Assembly: GCA_963931805.1 (NCBI GenBank) | Contig: OZ007497.1 | Location: 180,305,219 to 180,369,218 of the forward strand | From: Microdon myrmicae | Taxonomy: Eukaryota; Arthropoda; Insecta; Diptera; Syrphidae | Direction: 5' to 3' | Length of the DNA stretch: 64,000 nucleotides | In this document: positions 36,751-46,208 of the stretch, one piece after another | Layout of the letters: every line of letters begins with the position of its first letter | How positions within the stretch are numbered: position 1 is the first letter of the stretch | Position numbers and translations under genes: made by a program | Notes under the pieces: model-generated | What the model was told of the DNA's origin: nothing | Databases searched by the model: none | What the model saw: the letters and a program-made list of their open reading frames with translations, nothing else

Positions 36751-37429
36751 TTCAAGGGACATACTTATCTTATCATTACACGTGCCCACAGACACGTGTC
36801 CCAAAGCTCCTAATCATACCTGTAACAAGGGTCATAGGAAGCTGCAAAATACGAAACCGATATAAAAAGAAGCAAGGAACTGAACGTCCCAAAGCTTTCA
36901 ATATCAAAGCTCAACAAGTTGATTGTAGCATACCTGAAACAAAGGTAAAAGCATCCATTCATCTTATCCCCAAAGATCGAAATGCGCCGCATTCCAGCAC
37001 TGCACAATCTGAAATCCTGAACGTCTACACGACGTTACAAGGAATCGCTATTGTCGGTAAATTAGCCCACCAACGGATGCACGTGTGGGGGTAAATGTGT
37101 TGATGCCGACGTACGGCAAGTATCCCATTAACTTCCCCAACGATATTGGTCCTTCGAAAATTGTTGCACAAAGAGCACGAATAAATAAAAAAAACACACT
37201 GCTTTGTTGAATTTATAATGTCTCCGTTTTTTTTTTTATTGATTTTCTTTTTTACTACACTTATGACTTCGTATTAATATAATTAAACTTATTTCGTTAA
37301 ACTTTATACAGGTTGGGGTTTTTCTTTCACGACTCTGTGACTGCGGTAATGAAAATTTAGACACGACTTATGCATGGTCGCTCGAAGTAGCGTGTACTCG
37401 TGACGGTGGATAATTAACGACTTCTTAAT

Positions 37430-38330
37430 ATTGGCGAAATTACTTTTTGCCTGAGCGGCAGCACGTCTGTAAACCTTAACGATTGAGATCTGAACACTGA
37501 CGCGGTGCAGCGTGACCGACCGTGATAAAGATTGTATAGCGACTAGTGTGAATTGGGGTTGAAATTCAAATTTCTTTCTATACACAGGACAACCAAAAGA
37601 GACCACGCCTCTGCTCTCTCAACCTCACGCCCGTCAAAGTATGAGTAACTTTTGTTAATAGGGTAATTGACGGACATGAAGAATGAGAGAACAGAAAACA
37701 TGATATGCTGTGATCTCGGGGTAGCTTTGGTTGTGTGTGTTGGTATCAGATGCAGCTACTGACACGACCTACTGACCCAGTGGTACGGCTATGGTGTAGT
37801 TAAAGCGCATTGAAGGGTAATTGACGGACATGAAGAATGAGAGAACAGAAAACATGATATGCTGTGATCTCGGGGTAGCTTTGGTTGTGTGTGTTGGTAT
37901 CAGATGCAGCTACTGACACGACCTACTGACCCAGTGGTACGGCTATGGTGTAGTTAAAGCGCATTGAACCGTGGAAAGAAATGCGAATGAGAGAGAACCC
38001 TAGCGGATGTTACTCCCCTGCAAAGAGAGATCGTTGATCCCAAGCGAATGGGTGATCTGAGGGAAAGTCGATAGGACGCCGCTGATGTTTGGGAAATAAT
38101 TCGCGTGAGAACCAGACTCTATGACGCTGAAATTACCCCAGCTATTTTGCTATGTTGCAACAGCGTCGTTCTTTTAGACTTGTTGTTGCTAACCGACATT
38201 ATGAGATTTCCGATGGGAAACTCATGGTTAGCAAGAATAGAGTTGCCGTATGACATTTATGTAGCTAAACTCAATTATGCATTATCTGCAAAGGATGATG
38301 AGTTTAGCTATACGTCCGTTTGAAATATTT
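37430..38330 (+). repeat. Hairpin repeat, copy 1
   Basis: The inverse of this sequence recurs at 45720-46198 and, after an RTE insertion, at 49450-49620. The right end bears a hairpin with perfect 12-bp arms TAGCTAAACTCA (38262-38273) and TGAGTTTAGCTA (38299-38310) and a 25-nt loop. No protein domain is seen. The element type is unknown. Confidence 0.6.
37661..37968. repeat. Perfect 154-bp tandem duplication
   Basis: The unit from GGGTAATTGACGGACATGAA to AAAGCGCATTGAA is present at 37661-37814 and again at 37815-37968 with no difference that I can see. The related copy near 46050-46198 has a single unit. Confidence 0.92.
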
Positions 38331-39375
38331 TACAGGGGAATACATATAAAGGAAATTGGTAAGTATGACGCGCTGAAAGCGGTCGAAATTAGGTGGAAAT
38401 GTTGGTTGGAATTGTGGGTTGTTTCTCATGTAGAATAGAGAAACCCCCCACACACGTGCGGGTGGTCCGCCACAAAGACCATCAAATTCATCGGCAAACA
38501 AAGAAACGGCAACTTCATGCAATAAAGCATATCGCCTATCCGCTGCCAGATTGTTAACAACCGTAATTATCTCAACAAGATAATTCGGAATATTTACGAG
38601 AGTAAAGCCAACAAAGGAAATACTCCAGTCCCACGATTCCTTTATAGAATTTCACACCCATTAGAAGGATCTAATGGATTTCGGTTATGTTTACAAAAGG
38701 CAAACAACCACGGACTGTACGCCCGAACAATCACCTCCGCTCTGCGCGCCAGATGTTTTATGTAAATAAGGCGGCACATAATCGACAACCGTCGATCTGA
38801 ATTTCGATCACCACCACAATGGTGATGATGAGGATTATAATGATAATGATCATGTGTAAGATTTCTCCTTTTCTAGATCCGATGGAAAATCCTCCCTTTG
38901 AGATGCAAAGGGAAGTTTTACGCTGCTAACAGATACGATGGGAAAATCTGTTGGCAGACAGGATGAGAAATTTCCTTTTGCAGATGCAGCTTGAGTAATG
39001 TGAACGGGATATTTTAAGCAAGATGCAACTAGTCTTTATCGAACAGCACTAAGAGGAAGTAGACATCCGTCACGTGAGGATAGTTACAGGATCCTGCAGA
39101 GGAAGTCGGTCCGCGCGTGTGTCAATATTTAACGGTGGTAATCCTAAGTTGAACGAAGTGTGTCAGTAGTACGTTTGTAATGTTAAGTTAAATGAAATGT
39201 GTAAGACTGTAACTTAAGAACAAAAAATTAAACCGGAAAATACGGAAAACAATAAACAGTTCGTGAAAACAAATTTCTCCGTGTTGGATTTATTTGTGAC
39301 AGTGTCTCTTCGCTTGGTAGTGTTTACCTGTGAACAGTGTTCGGCGGAACACTGCACCAATTATAGACTTCGACT

Positions 39376-40620
39376 ATAAATCCGCCAAAGAACAGATGTG
39401 GTATCAGGCAGCGTTGAGTTGACTGCAAAACGTGCAGCAAGTAGATTCGCCTTCTCTATTGCAGTCGTGACTGGTTTGTCATTAGCGATGGAATGGATGA
39501 AGAGACCGACTTTTGAATGTTTTTCACGAATGCCCAGAAGTTTCTACTACCTATGGGAGAGTGTAGTATTTTTTGTCTCACTCTTTGGTCATGCAAGAAC
39601 TTGGTGCGTTGAATATACGCATTGCAGCGATTCCTAGCTCTCTTAAATCTTTTCCGGTTTTCCTCAGTATTGTTTGATTTATACAACCGGAAGCTCAACT
39701 CTTTAGCCTTAATGACTTCTCTGCACCCGGAATCAAACCACATATTTCTCTTGGGTTTGATACTCTTTACTCTGTGTGGAATAAAGGTCCGCATGCCAAG
39801 TAGAATCGTGTCTGTCAATGTCTCCGCTAGAGAGTCAACTACGTTATGGAGTAAAAATAACGACAAATTTAACCTCCCAAAAAAGTCGTTCAGACCTTCC
39901 CAGTTGGCTTTCTCGTAGAACCATACCGTTCTTTCCGGAACTTTCTCATTAACGTTACTGTTAGTTAGAGGAAATTTAGCTGACACGACACAGTGGTCTG
40001 AAGTGCCCAAAGGCGAAGAAACTTCAATTGTGTATTTATTTGGGCGGGAGGTGAGAAACGGGACCAGTGTGTTGGCGAGATGACAATATATATCTGGTAC
40101 CCGTGTTGGCTCATTGACAAGTTGAGTTTAGCTGTTTGAATCAACAATTGACCTCCAGGTATTGTGTGTCCGGAGTGACGAAGCCACTGAGAGCCACATT
40201 AAAATCACGCGCAATAACGATATCAGTGTGCGGATATAGGGTCAAAATCCTATCGATAGAATCAGGCAGAGCATCAAATCCGTTAAAAGATGCATTTCTA
40301 TCCAAGTTTGGTCTTCTGTAAAGAAAGCAGTAATGTATGATATGCTTACGAGCGTGTAGCCAAGAGAAATTAAATTCTGTGTTAGAACAGAGCCCATATT
40401 GTGGCAGAAGCTGATAAGCAATATCATTTCGTATGTATGTGGCTATACCACGATGTCGAAAGAACAGGGGCGCTAAATTATATCCAGGTAGAATAAAATC
40501 GGAAATATCTGTATTAGTAATTACCTGGGTTTCGCTAAGTGCAAGGATAGTTTGTTTCTGGCTAGAAACATGGGCAGACACAGAAGAGAATTTACCTTTT
40601 CCGCTTTTTCAATATCACAC
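39376..40620 (-). pseudogene. CR1-type LINE, copy 5, 5' part (endonuclease)
   Basis: The minus strand encodes an AP-endonuclease domain. QTILALSETQV (catalytic Glu, ~40550) is followed by HRGIATYIRNDIAY (~40450), then DIVIARDFNVALSG (~40215, GDFN changed to RDFN) and GTSDHCVVSAKF (catalytic His, ~40005-39975). The RT linker with MWFDSGCREVIKAKELSFRL and ARNRCNAYIQRTKF comes next, ending in LLAARFAVNSTLPDT near 39385-39430. A frameshift lies between 40141 and 40010. A mariner sits immediately upstream at 40624. Confidence 0.85.
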
Positions 40621-40623
40621 ATA

Positions 40624-41804
40624 CGAGGGTTGCCTCTTATGTTTCGGGATTTGGCAACCCTAGTGTTGCAATCCGGCAATTGACAGCTCTGTCGTAAAGT
40701 TGGACATTTTTGAGGTTATACGCACTCAGAACGTTTTGACATACGAGCGTTATTTGTGTTGTTTACAGTAACTTAAAAGATTCATCTCGGCCCAAAAATG
40801 GAATTAAATCGTCAACATTTTCGTGCGATTATTTTTTACAACTTTCGGCGTGGATTAACTCAGCAACAGTGCATGGATGAACTTAATTCAATTTTTGGCG
40901 ATGAAGCTCCATCAAGGGTGTTTATCGAGGGTATGGTGAATACAATCGTGGTCGTAGTTCAGATTGAGACAACCTTAGGCGTTAGTGGGACCAGCATACA
41001 TTCAATATTGCATAAACATTTGACTGTCAAAAAAATTTGTTCGCGTTGGATCCCACACAATTTGTCAATCGCCCAAAAAAAGGCTCGTGTCAATTGGTCG
41101 AAAGAAATGCTCAAAAAATACGGTCGCGGTGCTTCGAAACACGTCTATGACATCGTGACAGGTGATGAATCGTGGATTTACGCGTATGAGCCCGAAAGTA
41201 AAAAGCAGTCGACTGTCTGGGTGTTTCAAGGTGAGCCAAATCCAACAAAAGTTGTTCGCGCACGAAGCACTTCCAAGCAAATGATCGACTGTTTTTTCGG
41301 GAAAACTGGACATGTCGAAACCGTACCACTAGAACAACGCAGAACAGTCAATTCTGAGTGGTACACAACCATTTGTTTGCCAGTTGTCTTCCAAGAAATC
41401 AGGAAAACCAACCACCGAAGACGGATCACTCTTCACCACGACAATGCGAGCTCTCACACATCGGCTGCGACAACTGCATTTTTGAGCACCCAAAACATCG
41501 ATTTGATGGGTCATCCGCCGCATAGTCCTGACTTGGCACCGAATGACTTCTTTTTATTCCCATACGTAAAAAACAAACTGAGAGGTCAACGTTTTTCGAC
41601 ACCTGAAGAAGCGGTTGCTGCATTCAGAATGCATGTGTTGGAGATACCTCAATCAGAGTGGTAAAAGTGCTTCGACAATTGGTTCAAACGCATGCAAAAG
41701 TGTATAGATCTTCATGGGGAATATTTTGAAAAACAATAAAGTGATTTTCGATGATCAATATTTGTTTTTGTTCTCTAATCCCGAAATATAAAAGGCAACC
41801 CTCG
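40624..41804 (+). mobile_element. mariner element, nearly complete
   Basis: The ends CGAGGGTTGCCTCTTATGTT and (inverse) CGAGGGTTGCCTTTTATATT are ~28-bp imperfect inverted repeats. Each is bordered by TA (40622-40623 and 41805-41806), the mariner target duplication. The element is 1181 bp, a little short for mariner because of a deletion in the transposase gene. It inserted beside the 5' end of the CR1-type LINE copy 5. Confidence 0.95.
40798..41739 (+). pseudogene. mariner transposase, deleted and with a late stop
   Basis: The frame starts MELNRQHFRAI at 40798 and shows the mariner catalytic D,D34D set: TGDESWIYAYEP (first Asp, ~41160), LHHDNASSHTSA (second, ~41430) and HSPDLAPNDFFLFP (third, ~41525). 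Two defects are visible. About 50 residues after FIEGMVN, spanning the linker between the DNA-binding helices, are missing. A TAA at 41662-41664 replaces a Lys codon, after which the normal C-terminus KCFDNWFKRMQKCIDLHGEY continues in frame to 41739. Helix-turn-helix binding is therefore damaged although the catalytic residues survive. A mariner transposase of normal length has roughly 345 residues. Confidence 0.93.
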
Positions 41805-41839
41805 TAACACGTTTAAAATTCATTTTGCCGATAATGTAT

Positions 41840-42040
<201 letters not shown>

Positions 42041-42042
<2 letters not shown>

Positions 42043-42229
42043 GCTCCCGATAGTATAGTGGTTAGTATACCCGCCTGTCACCCGGGAGACCGGGGTTCGA
42101 TTCCCCGTCGGGGAGCCGCTGGCGCAAGACTAATGACCTTGCCCAGAAAAAATAAATCATTATGGAAAATTTAACAAGCCTTAGGACTTGCTAAATAAGG
42201 CCAAGACCGGTCCCCGGTTGTAGTGCCGA

Positions 42230-42233
<4 letters not shown>
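42041..42233 (+). mobile_element. tRNA-Asp/RTE SINE, copy S2 (full length)
   Basis: The head is tRNA-Asp(GTC)-like: GCTCCCGA acceptor side, A box TAGTATAGTGG (42051-42061), anticodon loop CTGTCAC, B box GGTTCGATTCC (42094-42104) and TCGGGGAGC on the 3' side. Body 42117-42180 matches the RTE leader around its start codon (GGCGCAAGACTAATGACC, TTATGGAAAATTTAACAAGC). Tail 42185-42233 matches the last RTE codons and end (TTGCTAAATAAGGCCAAGAC, GTTGTAGTGCCGATGAT). One acceptor base and one anticodon-stem pair deviate from a functional tRNA. TA repeats flank both sides, so a TSD cannot be read. Confidence 0.9.
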
Positions 42234-42270
<37 letters not shown>

Positions 42271-42297
42271 CACACATATATATATATATATATATAT
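42234..42297. repeat. (TA)n microsatellite, right block
   Basis: TA repeats with ACATATACACACA interruptions continue on the far side of the SINE, so the SINE probably landed inside one tract. Confidence 0.9.
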
Positions 42298-42311
42298 CTC
42301 AAATGAATGTA

Positions 42312-43990
42312 TTAGGTGCACAACGAAGTTCCTCCTGTTCGTCATTAGATGGCTCCAACAATATGTGTTGGTCGATTTCGACATATCCAAAATGTCATGA
42401 GTCAAGCTTAGACATATGCTAAATAAACCACTCTAACACAGTAGTGATTTTATTTTGACGTTATATACTTTTGGTTGTGTGAAAATGTCTGCTTTTGTGC
42501 TTAATAATCCTCATTTGTGGGAAGTGTTGATTTTCTTCTTTCATTCGAAGAAAACGGCACCTGAAGCGCATCGACAGCTCCGCAAAGTTGACGTAGATGC
42601 TGCTCTAAGTGAAACAATGTGCTATTATTGGTTCTGTCACTTCAAAGACGGTGATTTGGATGTTGGCGACCCCCAGCGTGAAGGAAGGCCAAAAACCTTC
42701 GAAGACCCTGAATTAGAGGTATTGTTCGATGAGGATCCATGGCAAACGCAACAAGAGCTTTTGTAGTGGTTTAGTTTCACGGAGAATGTCTCCTTTTCGT
42801 GAAGAGAATGAGGGATCTCTTATAGACCGCTCCCGAAAAAAAACGTCCTACAAAGGGGTCGTCGCCGTGCTTCCCCAAACCTTGAGGGAAGAGCAACGTC
42901 CTTAGTTTGGTCCTGCCAGGTTTTCGTCTTTCACGGTCGTCGTCTCCGCAGGTTTCCGTGGGGGCAGGTGATACTCAGAATCTGTAAGGATGGTTTTTTC
43001 TTGTGGAGGTACCACAGCTTTACTCACCAGTTGTCCGCTAATTGAAAAACTCGCTTTTCTTCGGTAAAAAGTATTTTATTTCCAATTAAATTCTTTGGAT
43101 TAATCTTAATTTTTAAATTAAATTAAAAAGTGGTTGAGTTTTTCTCCTGGGGTATTGGCCCCAGGGACTATGATCGATATTATCACTCTACTATTCCTTT
43201 ATAAAGGAAAACAAATCGAGATTTGTATCTCAAAAATGCAGTTTCTTACAAGAATCTCGATTTTTGTATCCTGAGAGAAATGCTCAGTGTTTACTTAAGA
43301 TAAGAATTCAGTTTCTTGAAGGTGGTAGGGCTTTTTAGAGCACTACACTTTCATTAATACTAGGAGAATTCCCGCCAAGCCATTTCCAAGCGATTGTATG
43401 CCCTGGGAGTGATTCAAAAACAAGGAACTTGGGTTCCTTATGGTTTGAAGCCGTTTTTTGAACAACTGCTCCAGCGGCAAAAAAGGAAGGGCTTTCTCCA
43501 TCGCATCGTGACGAGTGATGAAAAATGGATTCATTACAGCAACCCAAGAAAAAGAAAGTCATGCTTCTACGTTGTAGCCTAGGCCGAATATTCACATTGT
43601 GAAGGTTATGCTGTGTATTTGGTGGGCCCAGGGCGGGTTTATTTATTATGAGATGATGAAACCGAACGAAACTATCACCGGGAAACGATAGGTTCAATTG
43701 ATCCGCTAGAGCTGAGCAATACACGAAAAAAGGACACAATACGAGCAGAGGCACGCAAAAGTAATTCTGCACCGTGGCAACGATCGGCCTCACGTTGCCA
43801 AACCCCTTAAAACCTATCTGGAAACGCTCAAATGGTAAGTCCTACCCCACCCGCCATATTCCGCCGTCCAATTATTACTCGTTCCATTCGTGGCAAGTGC
43901 TCTGGCTGATCAGCAGTTCTGTTGATATGAAGACATCAAAAAATGGCTTGATTAATGGATAGCCTCAAAAGATGAACACTTTATTATATA
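42312..43990 (+). pseudogene. mariner (cecropia-like) split by a solo LTR
   Basis: The 5' end TTAGGTGCACAACGAAGTTC after TA (42310-42311) resembles cecropia-type mariner termini. The transposase starts MSAFVLNNPHLWEVLIFFF at 42485 and runs to DEDPWQTQQELL at 42760. After the 586-bp LTR it resumes as QAISKRLYALGVIQKQGTW (from ~43375), LLQRQKRKGFLHRIVTSDEK (first catalytic region) and IHYSNPRKRKS. Frame changes follow through ICTWWAQGG-like, KPNETITG and WIASKDEHF near 43985. The 3' terminal repeat is not identified. Multiple frameshifts and stops show it was dead, or has died, independently of the LTR. Confidence 0.8.
42762..43347 (+). mobile_element. Solo LTR 3, nested in mariner
   Basis: Begins TGTAGTGG and ends GCACTACA, giving TGTAGTG/CACTACA terminal inversion. 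The 4-bp TSD CTTT is at 42758-42761 and 43348-43351. Inside, CGCCGTGCTTCCCC and GAGGGAAGAGCAACGTCC relate it to solo LTRs 1 and 2, but the rest differs. Removing it together with one TSD copy rejoins the interrupted mariner reading region. Confidence 0.88.
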
Positions 43991-44145
43991 GTTTTAATGA
44001 CCGATGGGCGACCGAGCCAGTTGTTAAATAATTTTATTGAGTTGTTAAACAATTTTAAGCTGCGGCTGTTGATATATTATAGTTGCTTAATGCCAGTTGT
44101 TAAATTATAATTGTTAATTGTTATGCTATACGTCTGCGCTAGTTG
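43991..44145. other. Short AT-rich spacer
   Basis: It contains repeats of CAGTTGTTAAAT- and GAGTTGTTAAAC-like units; no further assignment. Confidence 0.4.
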
Positions 44146-44149
44146 TTAT

Positions 44150-44665
44150 TGTTGTATGTCCGCCGCCGTGCTTCCTCGGTTGAGGGAAGAGCGGGGACCT
44201 TTTATTTATTGAGATTTCGAAACACTAAGAACAATTTTTCTTTATAAATTTTATTTAATTATTTTCTTCTACATTTCGACTTTCACAACTAAACTTGAAT
44301 TGAACTGATTCTTTTCTATTCATCTATTCTTCTTCTCTCTGTATCTTTGTCTCTGAACTGTATATTCTTTTTTGAACTTCTTTTTTTTTTGTCTGAAGTG
44401 AACTGTCCGAACTGATTTTTTTCTATTTCTAATTTTCTCTCTGTGACTTTTCACATGAATCAATTTGGACGAAAATCCAAGTTACTATCTTTTGAGTGAA
44501 TAAAAAGGTGCAAGTTATTAAGTGTGCTGTAACTGGTAATATTGTGAATGTTTATGAATGGTATGTATTAAGTGAGAATGTGATATATGTTAAGTGAAGT
44601 TTTTAAGGATGTGTTAGGAGATTCAGTGTTAAATTTAATAAAGGGTAGTATTCTGGAATACAACA
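44150..44665 (+). mobile_element. Solo LTR 2
   Basis: Begins TGTTGTATGTCC and ends GGAATACAACA with TSD TTAT at 44146-44149 and 44666-44669. The right ~190 bp (CAAGTTATTAAGTGTGCTGT onward) is almost identical to solo LTR 1, and the left shares CGCCGTGCTTCCTCGGTTGA. It is ~115 bp shorter than LTR 1 because of gaps in the middle. Confidence 0.87.
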
Positions 44666-44669
44666 TTAT

Positions 44670-45339
44670 GTATTTTAAATGTGGCTAAAAGGGGGCGCAT
44701 GCTGTGGTACACGCTAAGCCGCCGTCCCGCCAAGAGCATAAAGGTGCTACGTAACGGACTGTTACGTGCAGGTTGAAGTCGAACGATCACTTCCGCAAGA
44801 AAAGCAGCAGTCCTGCTCCCAGACAACTACAGCGCTCTCATTGTATGGGTCTATATAGTACCGTTTAATACCGCACTTACCCCCAATTCCTGGGGTCTTC
44901 TGGGTGCTGCTCCACCTCTGGGCCGTTACAGATTGTGATGCTCGTGTGTTCCTTCTTCCTCAAATTGATCTGGGAGGGTTGTTCCCGGGCACTCTTCCAC
45001 CAGAATCTGAAAATCTTAGTAGATCCCCCTTGACAGACACGTCACAGAAAAACAAAACACACGGACTTTAATTTTTTAACCTTTACTTATTTTACACACT
45101 TTATTTATTGGTACAATTTTTAATTCAAGGAAAAAAATAAAGAAATGAATAAAAATAAAAAGAACGACGCTAACTGAAATTAAAATGTTTCACACACTTA
45201 GACTGCTCTCGAGGAGGTTCTGTCTTCGACTCCCTTAGACACTCTCTCTCCAATTCCCCGTTATCTCGCTACCTTTCCGAAAACAATTACTGCCATTATT
45301 GTCCCTTCGAAAATCAACTTCTTAACGATGCAGGTTAGA
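44670..45339. other. No recognised feature
   Basis: Low-complexity AT-rich stretches and a moderately GC-rich patch (44680-45010) with no family I can name. Confidence 0.35.
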
Positions 45340-45345
45340 GCAACC

Positions 45346-45455
45346 ATCATCATCATCGGCACTACAACCGGGATCCGGTCTTGGCCTTATTTAGCAAGTA
45401 AAATTTGTTAAATTTTCCATAATGATTTGTTTTTCTGGGCAAGGTTATCAGCCTT
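45346..45455 (-). mobile_element. tRNA-Asp/RTE SINE, copy S3 (tail and body only)
   Basis: On the minus strand: GCTGATAACCTTGCCCAG, a body with TTATGGAAAATTTAACAAA, then TTGCTAAATAAGGCCAAGAC and the GAT repeats. A 6-bp repeat, GCAACC, flanks it (45340-45345 and 45456-45461). The tRNA head is lost to 5' truncation, so assignment to the SINE rather than the RTE deletion derivative rests on the body sequence. Confidence 0.75.
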
Positions 45456-45719
45456 GCAACCGCTAGTATTCAATTGTAAACCAAAAAGTGGAATGTGGAT
45501 TAAAGTGCATTTGATATAATTCAATGTTTTGTATTTTGTTTTTTGTGCTATGTATGCAATTCAAAACATATCTTTACTTTTATTTTTACGCACTTTTGTG
45601 GTGGTTCTCTATACTACATGGAGAACCAACCCACTGTTTCCGCCTTATTTCGACCACTTTCAGTGCGTCATATCAACTCCTATCCCACCGTTCAGTTAAT
45701 TCACCTGAAAATCATGTTT

Positions 45720-46198
45720 TCCAAAAGGACGCATAGCTAAACTCATTATTCCATGAAGACAATGCATAATTGAGTTTAGCTACCCTTTTGCCATACGGCA
45801 ACTCCATTTCGCTAACCCATGCGATTTCGAGCAGCATAGTCTGATCAAACGATACGGTTGCACAATCATGCAATCGCTGGGGAAATTATCAAAGCATTTA
45901 ATTTAGTTCCCACGATCAGATTTCCCTAGCCGATTCGGCGTCCTATTCATTTTCCCCAGACACTACATTCGCTGGGGATCAATGATCTCCTCTTGCGGGC
46001 GAATAGCTACAAAACATTTTCCTCTCCTTCACATTTTTATCTTCCCCGAGTTCAATGCACTCTGAGATCACCACAGTCATCGCACTAGGTCAGGGGGTCA
46101 TCCACAGAGGCTGCATTGATACAAGCACACAACCTAAATCAACCCCGAAGTTATTGCACTCCCTTTTGTTCTTTTCATCCTTCGCATCCCCAGCGACC
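45720..46198 (-). repeat. Hairpin repeat, copy 2 (left part)
   Basis: Inverse of 37661-38330. It keeps the same 12-bp arms TAGCTAAACTCA (45734-45745) and TGAGTTTAGCTA (45771-45782), again 25 nt apart, although loop and body have diverged. It is broken at 46208 by the RTE insertion. Confidence 0.6.
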
Positions 46199-46208
46199 GT
46201 CGAATGAT

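Larger units (their letters stand above)
36751..39375. mobile_element. Block inserted in LINE copy 5
   Basis: The two halves of LINE copy 5 stop near 36750 and 39376 at neighbouring positions of the RT linker, so the ~2.6 kb between them arrived later. It contains an unclassified hairpin repeat (about 37430-38330), a 154-bp tandem duplication, and unassigned AT-rich sequence. The right end carries an AGTGTTC/GAACACT inverted repeat (39339-39356). I find no coding domain; exact ends and TSD are unresolved. Confidence 0.55.

Noticed and set aside
38262..38340. Helitron 3' end
   Set aside because: A hairpin is present, but no CTRR terminus follows it and no 5' TC end was found.
42044..42116. 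A functional tRNA-Asp gene
   Set aside because: One acceptor-stem base is missing and an anticodon-stem pair is broken, and the sequence continues directly into the RTE-derived body and tail, as in the other SINE copies.
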